A DNA stretch of 64,000 nt from Acinetobacter kanungonis (GCF_009939195.1 NZ_JAACKC010000002.1:1-64000), one strand, 5' to 3'. Positions 26,712 to 34,731 are shown, counted from the stretch's first letter. The notes: generated from the sequence alone by a model not told the origin. Made by a program: numbers and translations.

Positions 26712-26870
26712 CTAAGCTTTCCCTCTCGAGATAAAGCCGATAATGGCTAAAATGACGGCAACGACCAATAAGATCACTGCAAAGTCTTTGGATAGCCCTG
26801 CAACACCACCAAAGCCGAGTAAGCTTGCAATTAATGCAATCACTGCAAAAATAATCGCCCAACGGAACAT
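26712..26870 (-). CDS. DUF1328 (YtjA-type) small membrane protein
   Basis: A 52-residue protein beginning [20 protein letters not shown] and ending GFISRGKA. It has two membrane segments joined by a short loop ([11 protein letters not shown]), the pattern of the DUF1328/YtjA family. GGAGA lies 6 nt before the ATG, and a strong terminator follows 23 nt after the stop. Members are common stress-associated membrane peptides of unknown function. It is too short for usual gene-length cut-offs and easily missed. Confidence 0.88.
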   Translation of the reverse strand: MFRWAIIFAVIALIASLLGFGGVAGLSKDFAVILLVVAVILAIIGFISRGKA

Positions 26871-27059
26871 AAGTCTTCTCCATGTTGTTGTTGTCTTGCC
26901 ATTCAGTATAGGTTCGGGTCGGCACGGGGACTGTTGCGCTTTTGTCTAAAAAATGTTCGCATCTTAGAGTAAGCCTATGATTTAACGTAAAAGAGATTGC
27001 TGCATTGTTGCAGGAATTTATTGATATAATAGTCATGTTATTTTTGATTTTTGCCGACC

Positions 27060-27512
27060 ATGTCTAGTGAATTACGCCCGCAGTTCTGGAAAAAATATCC
27101 GCTTGAAGCCTTGAATCCACAAGAGTGGGAGGCATTATGCGATGGCTGTGGCTTATGCTGTCTGGTGAAACTTGAAGATGAAGATACCCATGAAGTGGCG
27201 TACACCAAAGTGGCGTGTAAGCTATTAGATTGCAGTAGTGCGCGTTGTAGCAATTATCCTGAACGTTTGCAGTATGTGCCAGACTGTATTCAGCTCACCC
27301 CAGAAAAATTAGAACAAATTCATTGGTTGCCTGCCAGTTGTGCTTATCGACGCCTGAGTGAAGGCAAGAATTTACCTTCTTGGCATTATCTGAATACAGG
27401 ATCACGACAAAGTGTGATTCAAGCCCGAAAGTCGGTGGCGGGACGCTGTATTTCAGAAACTGAAGTCAATGAAGATGAGATTGATGAATATATTGTGCGC
27501 TGGGTACGCTAA
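27060..27512 (+). CDS. YcgN/UPF0260 family cysteine-cluster protein
   Basis: 150 residues from the ATG at 27060; a TTG nine bases earlier is in frame but less likely. The cysteine cluster CDGCGLCCLVKLEDEDT followed by C-x5-C-x4-C (ACKLLDCSSARCSNY), then a Cys in PDC and CAY, is the YkgJ-type metal-binding pattern, probably an iron-sulfur or zinc site. The tail VAGRCISETEV is the family's usual ending. A TATAAT is at 27025-27030. Function is unknown. Confidence 0.88.
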   Translation: MSSELRPQFWKKYPLEALNPQEWEALCDGCGLCCLVKLEDEDTHEVAYTKVACKLLDCSSARCSNYPERLQYVPDCIQLTPEKLEQIHWLPASCAYRRLSEGKNLPSWHYLNTGSRQSVIQARKSVAGRCISETEVNEDEIDEYIVRWVR

Positions 27513-27531
27513 TTCTTCTCTTGGATTTAAT

Positions 27532-27546
27532 TGATAATAATTCTTA
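27532..27546. promoter_or_regulatory. Candidate Fur box
   Basis: TGATAAT-A-ATTCTTA matches the 7-1-7 Fur consensus TGATAAT-N-ATTATCA at 12 of 14 fixed positions. It lies 46 nt before the siderophore-esterase-like gene, a sensible place for iron repression. Confidence 0.55.
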
Positions 27547-27591
27547 ATCTCAGTAATATGAGCGGTGCTTGATCACTGCTGAGAGATTGAG

Positions 27592-28506
27592 ATGTCAATT
27601 GTTCGTTTTAAGGCTGCGCTATGGGCAGGCTGGATGTGCCTGAGTCTTTTTGTGCTGACCACTCAGCTACAGGCGAAGCCGAACCTTAATGCCTTAGGCC
27701 CCAATATTGCAGATACGGGTTCAGCCTATTATCAGTTTCAAATCCATTATTTTAGCTCCGCAGATCAGCAACGTCGCTACAAGGTCTGGTTAGGACTACC
27801 GCGAAGCGTACAGCCCCAAGCCAAGCCAGCACCCGCATTATTTATGCTGGATGGTAATTCGGCCATGTCTTATTTAAGCGAAGAGCTGCTACAAAAACTC
27901 AGTACGCAACAGGCACCCGTCTTGGTGGCAATTGGCTATGACACGGCATTACCCTTTGATACCGCTGCCCGTGCTGTGGACTATACCCCTGCGGATGAAA
28001 CAGGACGTATTGCGGCAGACCCACGTCAGCCCGAACGTTTAAGCGGGGGCAGCGCCCAGTTTCGCGAAGTACTGTTACAACAGATCCAGCCGTGGGTGGC
28101 TTCTCAAGTACAATTAGATCCTCAGCGACAAGCCTTGTGGGGACATTCTTATGGCGGTTTATTTGTGCTGGATAGTCTGCTGCATCCGCAATATTTCAGT
28201 CATTATTTTGCGGCAAGTCCATCTTTGTCATGGGCAGATGCACGGATCATGAAAAATCTACACAGTAAAGTGGCAGCCACAGCGCAAACGCCAAGCTTAT
28301 GGGTCATGGAAGGAGATTTGGCTGCCCAACATCAGGGACGTGCCAGCCCGAATTTTAATCCGAATACCTTGCAGGATAATCGCCAAGTGATTGCCAGCTT
28401 TGAACAGCGTGGGGTGCACAGTAAATTGCTGCTGTATCCAAATCGGAGTCATGGACAAATGTTCTCGGCATCTTTACTGGATGTTTTGAACTACCATTTA
28501 TTCTAG
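27592..28506 (+). CDS. Periplasmic alpha/beta hydrolase, IroE/BesA-like siderophore esterase
   Basis: 304 residues with a signal peptide ending near LQA-KP. The esterase-D-type fold carries the nucleophile Ser186 in LWGHSYGGLF and the base in PNRSHGQMF; the acid is probably in MEGDLA. The first block YFSSADQQRRYKVWLGLP followed by PALFMLDGN matches periplasmic trilactone hydrolases such as IroE and BesA, which cut ferri-siderophores or their precursors. A Fur-box-like site upstream supports an iron role. The exact siderophore is unknown, and no uptake receptor gene is adjacent. Confidence 0.8.
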   Translation: MSIVRFKAALWAGWMCLSLFVLTTQLQAKPNLNALGPNIADTGSAYYQFQIHYFSSADQQRRYKVWLGLPRSVQPQAKPAPALFMLDGNSAMSYLSEELLQKLSTQQAPVLVAIGYDTALPFDTAARAVDYTPADETGRIAADPRQPERLSGGSAQFREVLLQQIQPWVASQVQLDPQRQALWGHSYGGLFVLDSLLHPQYFSHYFAASPSLSWADARIMKNLHSKVAATAQTPSLWVMEGDLAAQHQGRASPNFNPNTLQDNRQVIASFEQRGVHSKLLLYPNRSHGQMFSASLLDVLNYHLF

Positions 28507-28588
28507 TCGGATCTTCCGCATTCAGGTGTTCAGTCGGATGAGCATTCCAGTGTAGACTAGAGCCACATTTATTGGCTGAAATAACCGT

Positions 28589-29863
28589 ATGTCAGACACC
28601 CAGATTCCGCTTCCAGAACGTCTTCGTCCTCGTGATTTGTCTGAAATTATTGGGCAAGAGCATTTGTTGGGCGAGCAGGCACCGTTACGTCAGATGATTG
28701 ATCAGGGGCATTTGCCTTCGATTATTTTCTGGGGACCGCCAGGGGTGGGGAAAACCACCATTGCTTTGTTGTTGGCGCAGGCGGTAGACCGCCCTTTTGT
28801 CAGTCTATCGGCATTGAATACGGGTGTTAAAGAACTTCGGGAAATTATTGCGGAAAGTGGTGATTTACTCACCCCAGTGGTGTTTATTGATGAGATTCAT
28901 CGCTTTAACAAGTCACAGCAAGATGCACTGTTAAATGCGGTCGAGAAAGGTAAAATTACTTTGATTGGTGCGACCACCGAAAACCCATCCTTTGAAGTAA
29001 ACAGTGCCTTATTGTCACGCTGTCAGGTCTATACCTTGAATGCACTCAGCAATGAGGCAATTCAGGAATTGATACTGCGTGCGGTACAACAGGACACTTT
29101 CTTAAAACAACGTTACATCCAGATTGAAGAGTTTGATGCCTTAATTCAGTTTGCTGCAGGTGATGCACGGAAGGCACTGAACTTATTGGATCTGATTGCC
29201 AGTACCTTTGAAGCCGATGTCGAGAACACCATCACCAATGCCATTGTGGTGCGTGTTGCCCAGCAAAATATTGCCCGTTACGACAAATCGGGCGAGCAGC
29301 ATTATGATTTGGTTTCGGCTTTTATCAAGTCTATTCGTGGTAGTGACCCCGATGCCGCTTTGTATTGGATGGCGCGGATGCTGAAGGGTGGTGAAGACCC
29401 TGTGTTTATTGCGCGTCGCATGCTCATTTCTGCATCGGAAGATATTGGCAATTCAAACCCGAATGCTTTGTTGCTGGCAGGGGAGTGTTTCCGTTCAGTT
29501 CAAGCGGTTGGCATGCCTGAAGCGCGAATTATTTTAGGGCAATGTGCGGTTTATCTGGCGACCAGTGCCAAAAGTAACAGTACCTATTTGGCCATCAATA
29601 AGGCTTTGGAGTTGGCAGAAAGAACGGCTAATTTGCCTGTGCCGCTACATTTACGCAATGCCCCGACCAAACTGATGAAGCAGCAGGGCTATGGAGTGGA
29701 CTATCTCTATCCACATAACTATCCCGAACATTTTGTGTTGCAGGATTATTTGCCGCCTGAATTAAAAGGCACCAAGCTGTACGAGTCTGCGCGTAATAAA
29801 CGTGAAGTGGAAGGTGAGCGTTTACAGCAACGTCGCTGGATGCAAGAACAACAGCAACAGTAA
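28589..29863 (+). CDS. rarA: Replication-associated recombination protein A (MgsA/RarA)
   Basis: 424 residues. AAA+ ATPase: Walker [10 protein letters not shown] (residues 49-57), Walker [17 protein letters not shown], sensor 1 in [14 protein letters not shown], and the clamp-loader-like C-terminal tetramer domain ([19 protein letters not shown]). RarA acts at stalled replication forks. The gene starts 82 bp after the esterase gene. Its 3' side faces small RNA copy B on the opposite strand, whose terminator hairpin is symmetrical enough to end rarA as well. Confidence 0.96.
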   Translation: MSDTQIPLPERLRPRDLSEIIGQEHLLGEQAPLRQMIDQGHLPSIIFWGPPGVGKTTIALLLAQAVDRPFVSLSALNTGVKELREIIAESGDLLTPVVFIDEIHRFNKSQQDALLNAVEKGKITLIGATTENPSFEVNSALLSRCQVYTLNALSNEAIQELILRAVQQDTFLKQRYIQIEEFDALIQFAAGDARKALNLLDLIASTFEADVENTITNAIVVRVAQQNIARYDKSGEQHYDLVSAFIKSIRGSDPDAALYWMARMLKGGEDPVFIARRMLISASEDIGNSNPNALLLAGECFRSVQAVGMPEARIILGQCAVYLATSAKSNSTYLAINKALELAERTANLPVPLHLRNAPTKLMKQQGYGVDYLYPHNYPEHFVLQDYLPPELKGTKLYESARNKREVEGERLQQRRWMQEQQQQ

Positions 29864-29885
29864 TTGAAGCCAGAACTACAGACAT

Positions 29886-30012
29886 AAAAAAGCCCGACAT
29901 CCTGTCGGGCTTTTTCGTATGCACTGTTTAGGTATAACTCCTGTCGTACCTCACATCCTGGTGTTGCCACTTATCATTATTGTTTTATGTGTTGGAACTT
30001 CCTGTTCTCTAT
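29886..30012 (-). ncRNA. CsrB/RsmY-like small RNA, copy B
   Basis: Predicted RNA of about 127 nt on the minus strand between hisP and rarA. Hairpins in RNA order: GAAC-AGGAA-GTTC (30007-29995), a short CAC-CAGGAT-GTG (29963-29952), AGGTA-12 nt-TACCT with CAGGAGT in the loop (29951-29930), and a terminator stem with loop AGGAT (29915-29886) ending in a U-run. The four loops thus read CAGGAAG, CAGGATG, CAGGAGT and CAGGATG, three of them exact CsrB repeats. Order, spacing and flanking words match copy A. Its -10 and upstream palindrome sit at the same distances. The RNA probably sequesters CsrA/RsmA; the csrA gene is not in the window. Confidence 0.75.
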
Positions 30013-30018
30013 GTCCCC

Positions 30019-30024
30019 ATCATA
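30019..30024 (-). promoter_or_regulatory. -10 element of small RNA copy B
   Basis: TATGAT on the minus strand, 11 nt before the first hairpin, same offset as in copy A; identical hexamer to the hisJ promoter at 33374. No clear -35. Confidence 0.6.
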
Positions 30025-30068
30025 TGCAAAACAGCGTGTGTGACATAGAGGAGATTTTCCTGAATTGT

Positions 30069-30086
30069 TGTACGCTGTGGCGTACA
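30069..30086 (-). promoter_or_regulatory. GacA/UvrY-box-like palindrome upstream of small RNA copy B
   Basis: TGTACG-CTGTGG-CGTACA, part of an 11-bp perfect inverted repeat with a 4-nt centre (30065-30090). It lies 44 nt upstream of the -10 element and just after the hisP stop codon. No T-run follows, so it is a poor terminator, while position and sequence match two other copies. Confidence 0.65.
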
Positions 30087-30093
30087 ACAACAT

Positions 30094-30870
30094 TTATTTA
30101 AAGTTGCCTTCTAAAAATTGTTTTAAGCGTTCACTTTTCGGATTGACCAGCACTTCTTTCGGGTCACCTTGTTCTTCAATTTTGCCTTGATGCAAGAAAA
30201 TCACATGATTAGAGACATGGCGGGCAAAGCCCATTTCATGCGTGACCACAATCATGGTGCGACCTTCTTCAGCCAAACTTTGCATGACTTTCAGTACTTC
30301 ACCGACCAACTCAGGGTCTAGGGCACTGGTAGGCTCATCGAACAACATCACTTCAGGTTCCATGGCCAATGCACGTGCAATCGCAACGCGTTGCTGCTGT
30401 CCGCCAGATAAGAACGATGGGTATTTGCCTTCTACACTTTCAGCCAATCCGACTTTTCTTAAATATTTGCGTGCACGCTCTTCTGCTTCGGCACGTTTTA
30501 AGCCCAAAACATGCATTGGACCTTCTATGATGTTTTCCAGTACGGTCATATGTGACCATAAGTTGAAATGCTGGAACACCATCATGAGTTGGGTACGCAT
30601 TTTTTGTAGCTGTCGTGGACTGGTGGCTTTAAGGTTGCCAGACTTGTCGATCACCGTGTCTAGTTTCTCGCCATTCAGCTGAATCGAGCCTTGGCTCGGC
30701 TGTTCCAAGAAGTTGATACAGCGTAAGAAAGTACTTTTACCTGAACCCGAAGATCCAATAATACTGATCACATCGCCTGCATTGGCATCCAGTGACACCC
30801 CTTTAAGCACTTCATTGTCACCAAAGGTTTTATGTAAATCACGAATCACCAGTTTTGCTGAGTTTTCCAT
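30094..30870 (-). CDS. hisP: Histidine/lysine/arginine/ornithine ABC transporter ATPase
   Basis: 258 residues. Walker [11 protein letters not shown]-loop in [18 protein letters not shown], signature LSGGQQQRV, Walker [16 protein letters not shown] and switch His in [11 protein letters not shown]. The text follows enterobacterial HisP nearly line for line, including [12 protein letters not shown] and [11 protein letters not shown]. It powers the two permeases encoded upstream. It is the last gene of the hisJQMP operon. Immediately after it lies the box that drives small RNA copy B. Confidence 0.96.
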   Translation of the reverse strand: MENSAKLVIRDLHKTFGDNEVLKGVSLDANAGDVISIIGSSGSGKSTFLRCINFLEQPSQGSIQLNGEKLDTVIDKSGNLKATSPRQLQKMRTQLMMVFQHFNLWSHMTVLENIIEGPMHVLGLKRAEAEERARKYLRKVGLAESVEGKYPSFLSGGQQQRVAIARALAMEPEVMLFDEPTSALDPELVGEVLKVMQSLAEEGRTMIVVTHEMGFARHVSNHVIFLHQGKIEEQGDPKEVLVNPKSERLKQFLEGNFK

Positions 30871-30881
30871 CTATGTTTCTC

Positions 30882-31595
30882 CTAATGATTCGATGGTTTT
30901 AAAAATGCCAACCAACGTTGTTCCAGTTTGCGGAATATCCAAATCAAGATAAATGCCAAACATGCGTACAAGATTGCCGCGATCCCGAAGGCATCAAATG
31001 TGGCATAGGTAGCCGCATTCACATCGCGTGCAATTTTTAAAATGTCAGGCACGGTTGCGGTAAAGGCAATCGTGGTCGCATGCAGCATTAAAATGACTTC
31101 ATTGCCATAGAACGGCAATGCGCGGCGTAACATGGATGGAATGATAATACGGGTATAACGCTTCCACGGAGACATGCCAAAAGCACGAGCAGCTTCAATT
31201 TCGCCATAAGGAATAGAGCGAATGGCGCCTGCAAAAATTTCCGTGGTGTAGGCTGCGGTATTCAGGGCAAAAGCCAAAATAGTACAGTTCAAGCCTTCGC
31301 GGAAGAACTCATCTAGGCGTTCATGCGCATGAATATATTCGAGACTATAAATACCGGTGTAAATAATCAGGAGTTGCACATACAGTGGCGTACCACGAAA
31401 CACATAGGTATATAGCCACACAGGCAGGCGTAAAAAAGGATTTTCCGATACGCGGGCAATGGATAATGGCACTGCCAGTACAAAGCCAATGGCAATAGAA
31501 AGTACCAACAGCCATGCCGTCATGGCCACGCCTGTCATTTGAAAACCATCGGTCCAAAGGTACGACTGCCAATATTGTTGAAGAATTTCAATCAT
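30882..31595 (-). CDS. hisM: Basic amino-acid ABC transporter permease HisM
   Basis: 237 residues from the ATG at 31595 (MIEILQQYWQSYLWTDGFQ), the start that matches enterobacterial HisM; a longer in-frame extension to 31640 is inside hisQ and unlikely. Five or so membrane segments and the inner-membrane component motif EIEAARAFGMSPWKRYTRII (EAA loop) that docks on HisP. The start overlaps the hisQ stop by 4 bp, so translation is coupled. It forms the membrane channel with HisQ. Confidence 0.95.
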   Translation of the reverse strand: MIEILQQYWQSYLWTDGFQMTGVAMTAWLLVLSIAIGFVLAVPLSIARVSENPFLRLPVWLYTYVFRGTPLYVQLLIIYTGIYSLEYIHAHERLDEFFREGLNCTILAFALNTAAYTTEIFAGAIRSIPYGEIEAARAFGMSPWKRYTRIIIPSMLRRALPFYGNEVILMLHATTIAFTATVPDILKIARDVNAATYATFDAFGIAAILYACLAFILIWIFRKLEQRWLAFLKPSNH

Positions 31596-32287
31596 AGTTG
31601 TCCCTTTTTCACGCCAACAGAATAACGACGTTCCAACCACATCAGGATCAGATTCGACACCGTGGTAATAGCAAGATAAATGACCGCAGCAATCACACTG
31701 AAATAAAAGACGTCCATGGTGCTACGACCTGCATCTTGGGTAATTTTCACAATGTCGGTTAAGCCAATCAGCGAGACCAAAGCCGTGGCTTTAATCAGCA
31801 CTTGCCAGTTGTTGCCAATCCCCGGCAAGGCAAAACGCATCATTTGTGGAAAGAGGACACGTCGAAACACTTGCAATGGGGTCATGCCATAAGCGAAAGC
31901 GGCTTCCATTTGACCTTTGGGTACAGCTTGAAATGCACCACGAAATGTTTCGGTAAAATATGCACCATAAATAAAGCCCAAGGTAATTACACCTGCAACA
32001 AATGGATTGATGTCAATCTGATCCATGTTCAGAGATTCTGTAATTGAATTGAGACCCAGTTGTAGGCTGTAAAACATTAGGAGCATGATCACCAGATCAG
32101 GCACACTACGAATGAGGGTGGTATACGCAGTCGCAATATTGCGGACAATTTTAAGACTAGAGAGTTTAGAACTCGCACCGATCAATCCAATCACGATGGA
32201 AAGTAACAGTGATAACAATGCAAGCTGTATGGTCATCCAAGTGCCCTCAAGCAACACGGGACCATAACCAGACAAAAACATACTCAT
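31592..32287 (-). CDS. hisQ: Basic amino-acid ABC transporter permease HisQ
   Basis: 231 residues with five membrane segments. Closely follows HisQ of enterobacteria: TTLIRSVPDLVIMLLMFY, PFVAGVITLGFIYGAYFTET, the EAA loop QMEAAFAYGMTPLQVFRRV and the ending ERRYSVGVKK. Partner of HisM. It starts 86 bp after hisJ, with a strong hairpin in the gap that probably reduces transcription of the permease and ATPase genes relative to the binding protein. Confidence 0.95.
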   Translation of the reverse strand: MSMFLSGYGPVLLEGTWMTIQLALLSLLLSIVIGLIGASSKLSSLKIVRNIATAYTTLIRSVPDLVIMLLMFYSLQLGLNSITESLNMDQIDINPFVAGVITLGFIYGAYFTETFRGAFQAVPKGQMEAAFAYGMTPLQVFRRVLFPQMMRFALPGIGNNWQVLIKATALVSLIGLTDIVKITQDAGRSTMDVFYFSVIAAVIYLAITTVSNLILMWLERRYSVGVKKGQL

Positions 32288-32340
32288 CTACTCCGAACAA
32301 AAACTATAAATACAATATTGATGAAATTCAGTTGCATATA

Positions 32341-32369
32341 AAAAATGTCGGTTTAAAACCGACATTTTT
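32341..32369 (-). terminator. Intra-operon hairpin/attenuator between hisJ and hisQ
   Basis: AAAAATGTCGG-TTTAAAA-CCGACATTTTT, an 11-bp perfect stem directly after the hisJ stop codon and ending in T on both strands. In an operon this would allow partial read-through and protect hisJ mRNA. Confidence 0.75.
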
Positions 32370-32373
32370 GTCA

Positions 32374-33159
32374 TCAATAAATACTGAAGGAGAAGTATTT
32401 TTTCTCGAGTTTTTTGTATGTTCCATCGGCAATAATTGCCGCTAAAGCTTTATCAATGTCTTTTTTCAGATCAACATCTTCTTTACGTAAGCCAATCGCA
32501 GCACCTACGCCAAGGGTTTTAGCATCGACCACGTTACCACCCGCAAAGGCAAAGGCTTTGCCTTTTGGTGATTTAAGGAAGCCGCCATCGACCATAATTG
32601 CATCTTGTAATGTTGCATCTAGACGCCCAGACACCATGTCTTGGTAAAGTACGTCTTGGTTCGGATAAGGAACCACATTCACGCCTTTAGGCGCCCAATA
32701 GGCTTTCGCATAGCCTTCTTGGATGGTGCCTTGTTGTACACCCACACGTTTGCCTTTGAGTGAAGCAACGGTTGGTTGTAATGGAGAACCTTTCTTCGCA
32801 ACCATACGGGTTGGCGTGTTGTAGATTTTATTACTGAACGCAATTTGTTTCGAGCGATCCGCAGTAACGGTCATCGAAGACAAGATACCATCAAATTTTT
32901 TCGCTTTGAGGGCAGGAATCATGCCGTCAAATGAGTTTTCTACCCAGACACATTTGGCTTTTAATTTGGCACAAATGGCATTACCTAAGTCGATGTCAAA
33001 ACCTACCAACTTGTTATCAGGGGTCTTATATTCAAAAGGTGCATAAGCAGATTCGGTACCGAAACGAATGACTTTCCATTCTTTGGCTTGAACAGTACTG
33101 CCAAGCGCTGTCAGCATTAATGTAGTTGAAAGTAAAACTTTCTTTTGCCAGCTTTTCAT
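32374..33159 (-). CDS. hisJ: Periplasmic lysine/arginine/ornithine/histidine-binding protein
   Basis: 261 residues with a signal peptide (cut near VQA-KE). Bacterial extracellular solute-binding protein family 3. It tracks HisJ/ArgT: FGTESAYAPFEYK, GFDIDLGNAICAKL, VENSFDGMIPALKAKKFDGI, LKGKRVGVQQGTIQEGYA and DGTYKKLEKKYF. Two cysteines near residue 65 (ICAKLKAKC) match the disulfide of HisJ. First gene of the hisJQMP operon. A promoter with the same box and -10 as the two small RNAs lies about 210 nt upstream. Confidence 0.95.
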   Translation of the reverse strand: MKSWQKKVLLSTTLMLTALGSTVQAKEWKVIRFGTESAYAPFEYKTPDNKLVGFDIDLGNAICAKLKAKCVWVENSFDGMIPALKAKKFDGILSSMTVTADRSKQIAFSNKIYNTPTRMVAKKGSPLQPTVASLKGKRVGVQQGTIQEGYAKAYWAPKGVNVVPYPNQDVLYQDMVSGRLDATLQDAIMVDGGFLKSPKGKAFAFAGGNVVDAKTLGVGAAIGLRKEDVDLKKDIDKALAAIIADGTYKKLEKKYFSFSIY

Positions 33160-33373
33160 CGTAAATATAGCATCCGTAAAAAATCAAATTTCAAAAAAAT
33201 AAGACGAAGACAAAACTTACTCCACCTTTTGCTTTGAAATAAAAGCAACATATATACCAAAACTTCCATTTATTGGTGGTTTATTCAGCTTTCCACCTTT
33301 ATATTGGTGGAAATTTGGGCATTTTTACGGCTTAGGTTCATTTTGTTTTGCAACATCCTATTTGCAATCCTTC

Positions 33374-33379
33374 ATCATA
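33374..33379 (-). promoter_or_regulatory. -10 element of the predicted hisJQMP promoter
   Basis: TATGAT on the minus strand, 44 nt downstream of the box at 33424-33441, exactly the spacing found at small RNA copy B and one more than at copy A. Confidence 0.55.
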
Positions 33380-33423
33380 TTTAAAAGCCAATACAGCACA
33401 TAGTGGGAAAAATCTTGAAGCTG

Positions 33424-33441
33424 TGTACGCTATGGCGTACA
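33424..33441 (-). promoter_or_regulatory. GacA/UvrY-box-like palindrome upstream of hisJQMP
   Basis: TGTACG-CTATGG-CGTACA, within a perfect 10-bp inverted repeat (33421-33444). It could also be a terminator read on the plus strand, since TTTTTTTT follows after 7 nt, but no plus-strand gene ends here. The match to two other boxes favours a regulator site. Confidence 0.55.
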
Positions 33442-33506
33442 CAGTTGCTGCTTTTTTTTACAGTTTTACTTAATAATCTGATTCAAATGTACATCCAATC
33501 AGCAAT

Positions 33507-34121
33507 TTAAGCCTGCAGTTTGATGAATTCTAAGCAAGCAGGTAAGACTGCGAGCAGTAGAGTCAGTGCCATGCTGAGATTGAAAATGCAGGCAAATTTG
33601 GGCTGCATGAGCAGACGACGTAAAAACTTGCCTGCAACCGCCCAGATGCCGACACATGGAATCGAGATCAAGAGTAAAATTAAGGCAGCATACACAATGG
33701 CACTGAATTGAGGGTTGACCGCAAAGTAGGTGGCAATGGTGCTTATCGACATGACCCATGCTTTGGGGTTGACCCACTGAAAAATTGTACCTTGCACAAA
33801 GCCCATGGCGGGTTTTTCTTCAAGCGTGATCTGTAGCGGACCGCTCATCGCAATTTTCCATGCCAGCCAGAGAAGATAGGCAGTTCCGATCAGACTGAAG
33901 AGCAATTGCAGTGCAGGAAACCATTGAAAGACTTGGTTGAGTCCCATGCCTATAGCGATTAGTTGTAAGGCAACACCGCAGGCAATGCCTAAAATTAAAG
34001 GCAGGGTTTTCTTGAGTCCAAAACGCGCACCTGAAAGCATGACCAAGACATTATTGGGACCTGGTGTGCTGGTCATGACCAAACAAAAAAGCAAATAAGA
34101 GATAAAAAGGCTGCTATTCAT
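33507..34121 (-). CDS. LysE/RhtB family amino-acid exporter
   Basis: 204 residues from the ATG at 34121 (MNSSLFISYLLF); an in-frame GTG 12 bases earlier is possible. About six membrane segments, with the family mark TSTPGPNNVLVMLSGARFG near the start and WVNPKAWVMSISTI in the middle. Members export lysine, threonine, homoserine or other amino acids. It is divergent from an Lrp-type regulator, a common pairing in which the regulator senses the amino acid and switches on the exporter. Confidence 0.9.
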   Translation of the reverse strand: MNSSLFISYLLFCLVMTSTPGPNNVLVMLSGARFGLKKTLPLILGIACGVALQLIAIGMGLNQVFQWFPALQLLFSLIGTAYLLWLAWKIAMSGPLQITLEEKPAMGFVQGTIFQWVNPKAWVMSISTIATYFAVNPQFSAIVYAALILLLISIPCVGIWAVAGKFLRRLLMQPKFACIFNLSMALTLLLAVLPACLEFIKLQA

Positions 34122-34213
34122 GCTGCTATACACGGAAAATAAACAGAATTTTATTGTTGATCAGACACAATTTGATTGTATATTGAGCTTAAAATTTAAA
34201 TAAATTGCAATAA

Positions 34214-34672
34214 ATGATTGAATTGGATCGCTTAGACCGAAGAATATTGTGTGAGCTTGAAAGCGATGCACACTTAACCAATGCCAAACTTGCGGAGCGC
34301 GTCGGTTTGTCTGCATCTGCATGTTTACGACGAGTGCAAGAATTAGAAAAAAGGGGCGTGATCAAGGGTTATAAAGCCATTATTGATCGTTCTCTGTTAG
34401 GTATTGGCTTGATTGTCTATGTGACCATCGGCTTGTCGAGTCATTCCAAGGCCTCTTTAACGCATTTCGAAGAGGTGATAGAGGCTGCACCTGAAGTCAC
34501 TGAATGCCATACCATTACTGGGGCGGTGGAATATTTGCTCAGAGTTGAAGTGTCAGATATTAAATCTTATAAGAAATTCCATACCGATGTTTTAGGGACC
34601 ATTCCAGCGATTTCTTCCATCACCAGTTTATTGGTGATGGACACCACCAAAGATTTACGTGTCCAAGTATAA
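34214..34672 (+). CDS. Lrp/AsnC family transcriptional regulator
   Basis: 152 residues. N-terminal helix-turn-helix (LDRRILCELESDAHLTNAKL, then AERVGLSASACLRRVQELEK) and the C-terminal RAM ligand domain (VTECHTITGAVEYLLRVEV, ending in the ITSLLVMDTTKD strand). The length is normal. Divergent from the LysE-type exporter across about 92 bp; it probably regulates that exporter. Followed by a bidirectional terminator shared with purC. Confidence 0.93.
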   Translation: MIELDRLDRRILCELESDAHLTNAKLAERVGLSASACLRRVQELEKRGVIKGYKAIIDRSLLGIGLIVYVTIGLSSHSKASLTHFEEVIEAAPEVTECHTITGAVEYLLRVEVSDIKSYKKFHTDVLGTIPAISSITSLLVMDTTKDLRVQV

Positions 34673-34731
34673 AAAAGATGGTTCGGATTTAATTCAGATG
34701 ATCTAGATTGAAAGCATTTTATGCAGTGCAT

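Larger units (their letters stand above)
33160..33506. other. Long hisJ leader and lysE 3' region
   Basis: No coding frame. On the minus strand it holds, in order, a palindromic box (33441-33424), TATGAT (33379-33374), a predicted transcript start near 33367, a hairpin TTGCAA-ATAGGATG-TTGCAA (33367-33348), a second perfect hairpin TTTCCACC-8 nt-GGTGGAAA (33313-33290), and then about 130 nt of AT-rich leader to the hisJ ATG. No intrinsic terminator is seen before hisJ. Confidence 0.6.

Noticed and set aside
33421..33460. Perfect hairpin followed by eight T, as a terminator on the plus strand
   Set aside because: No plus-strand gene ends here; the sequence matches two other boxes placed at fixed distance from -10 elements. 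Kept as a regulatory site, with the ambiguity stated.
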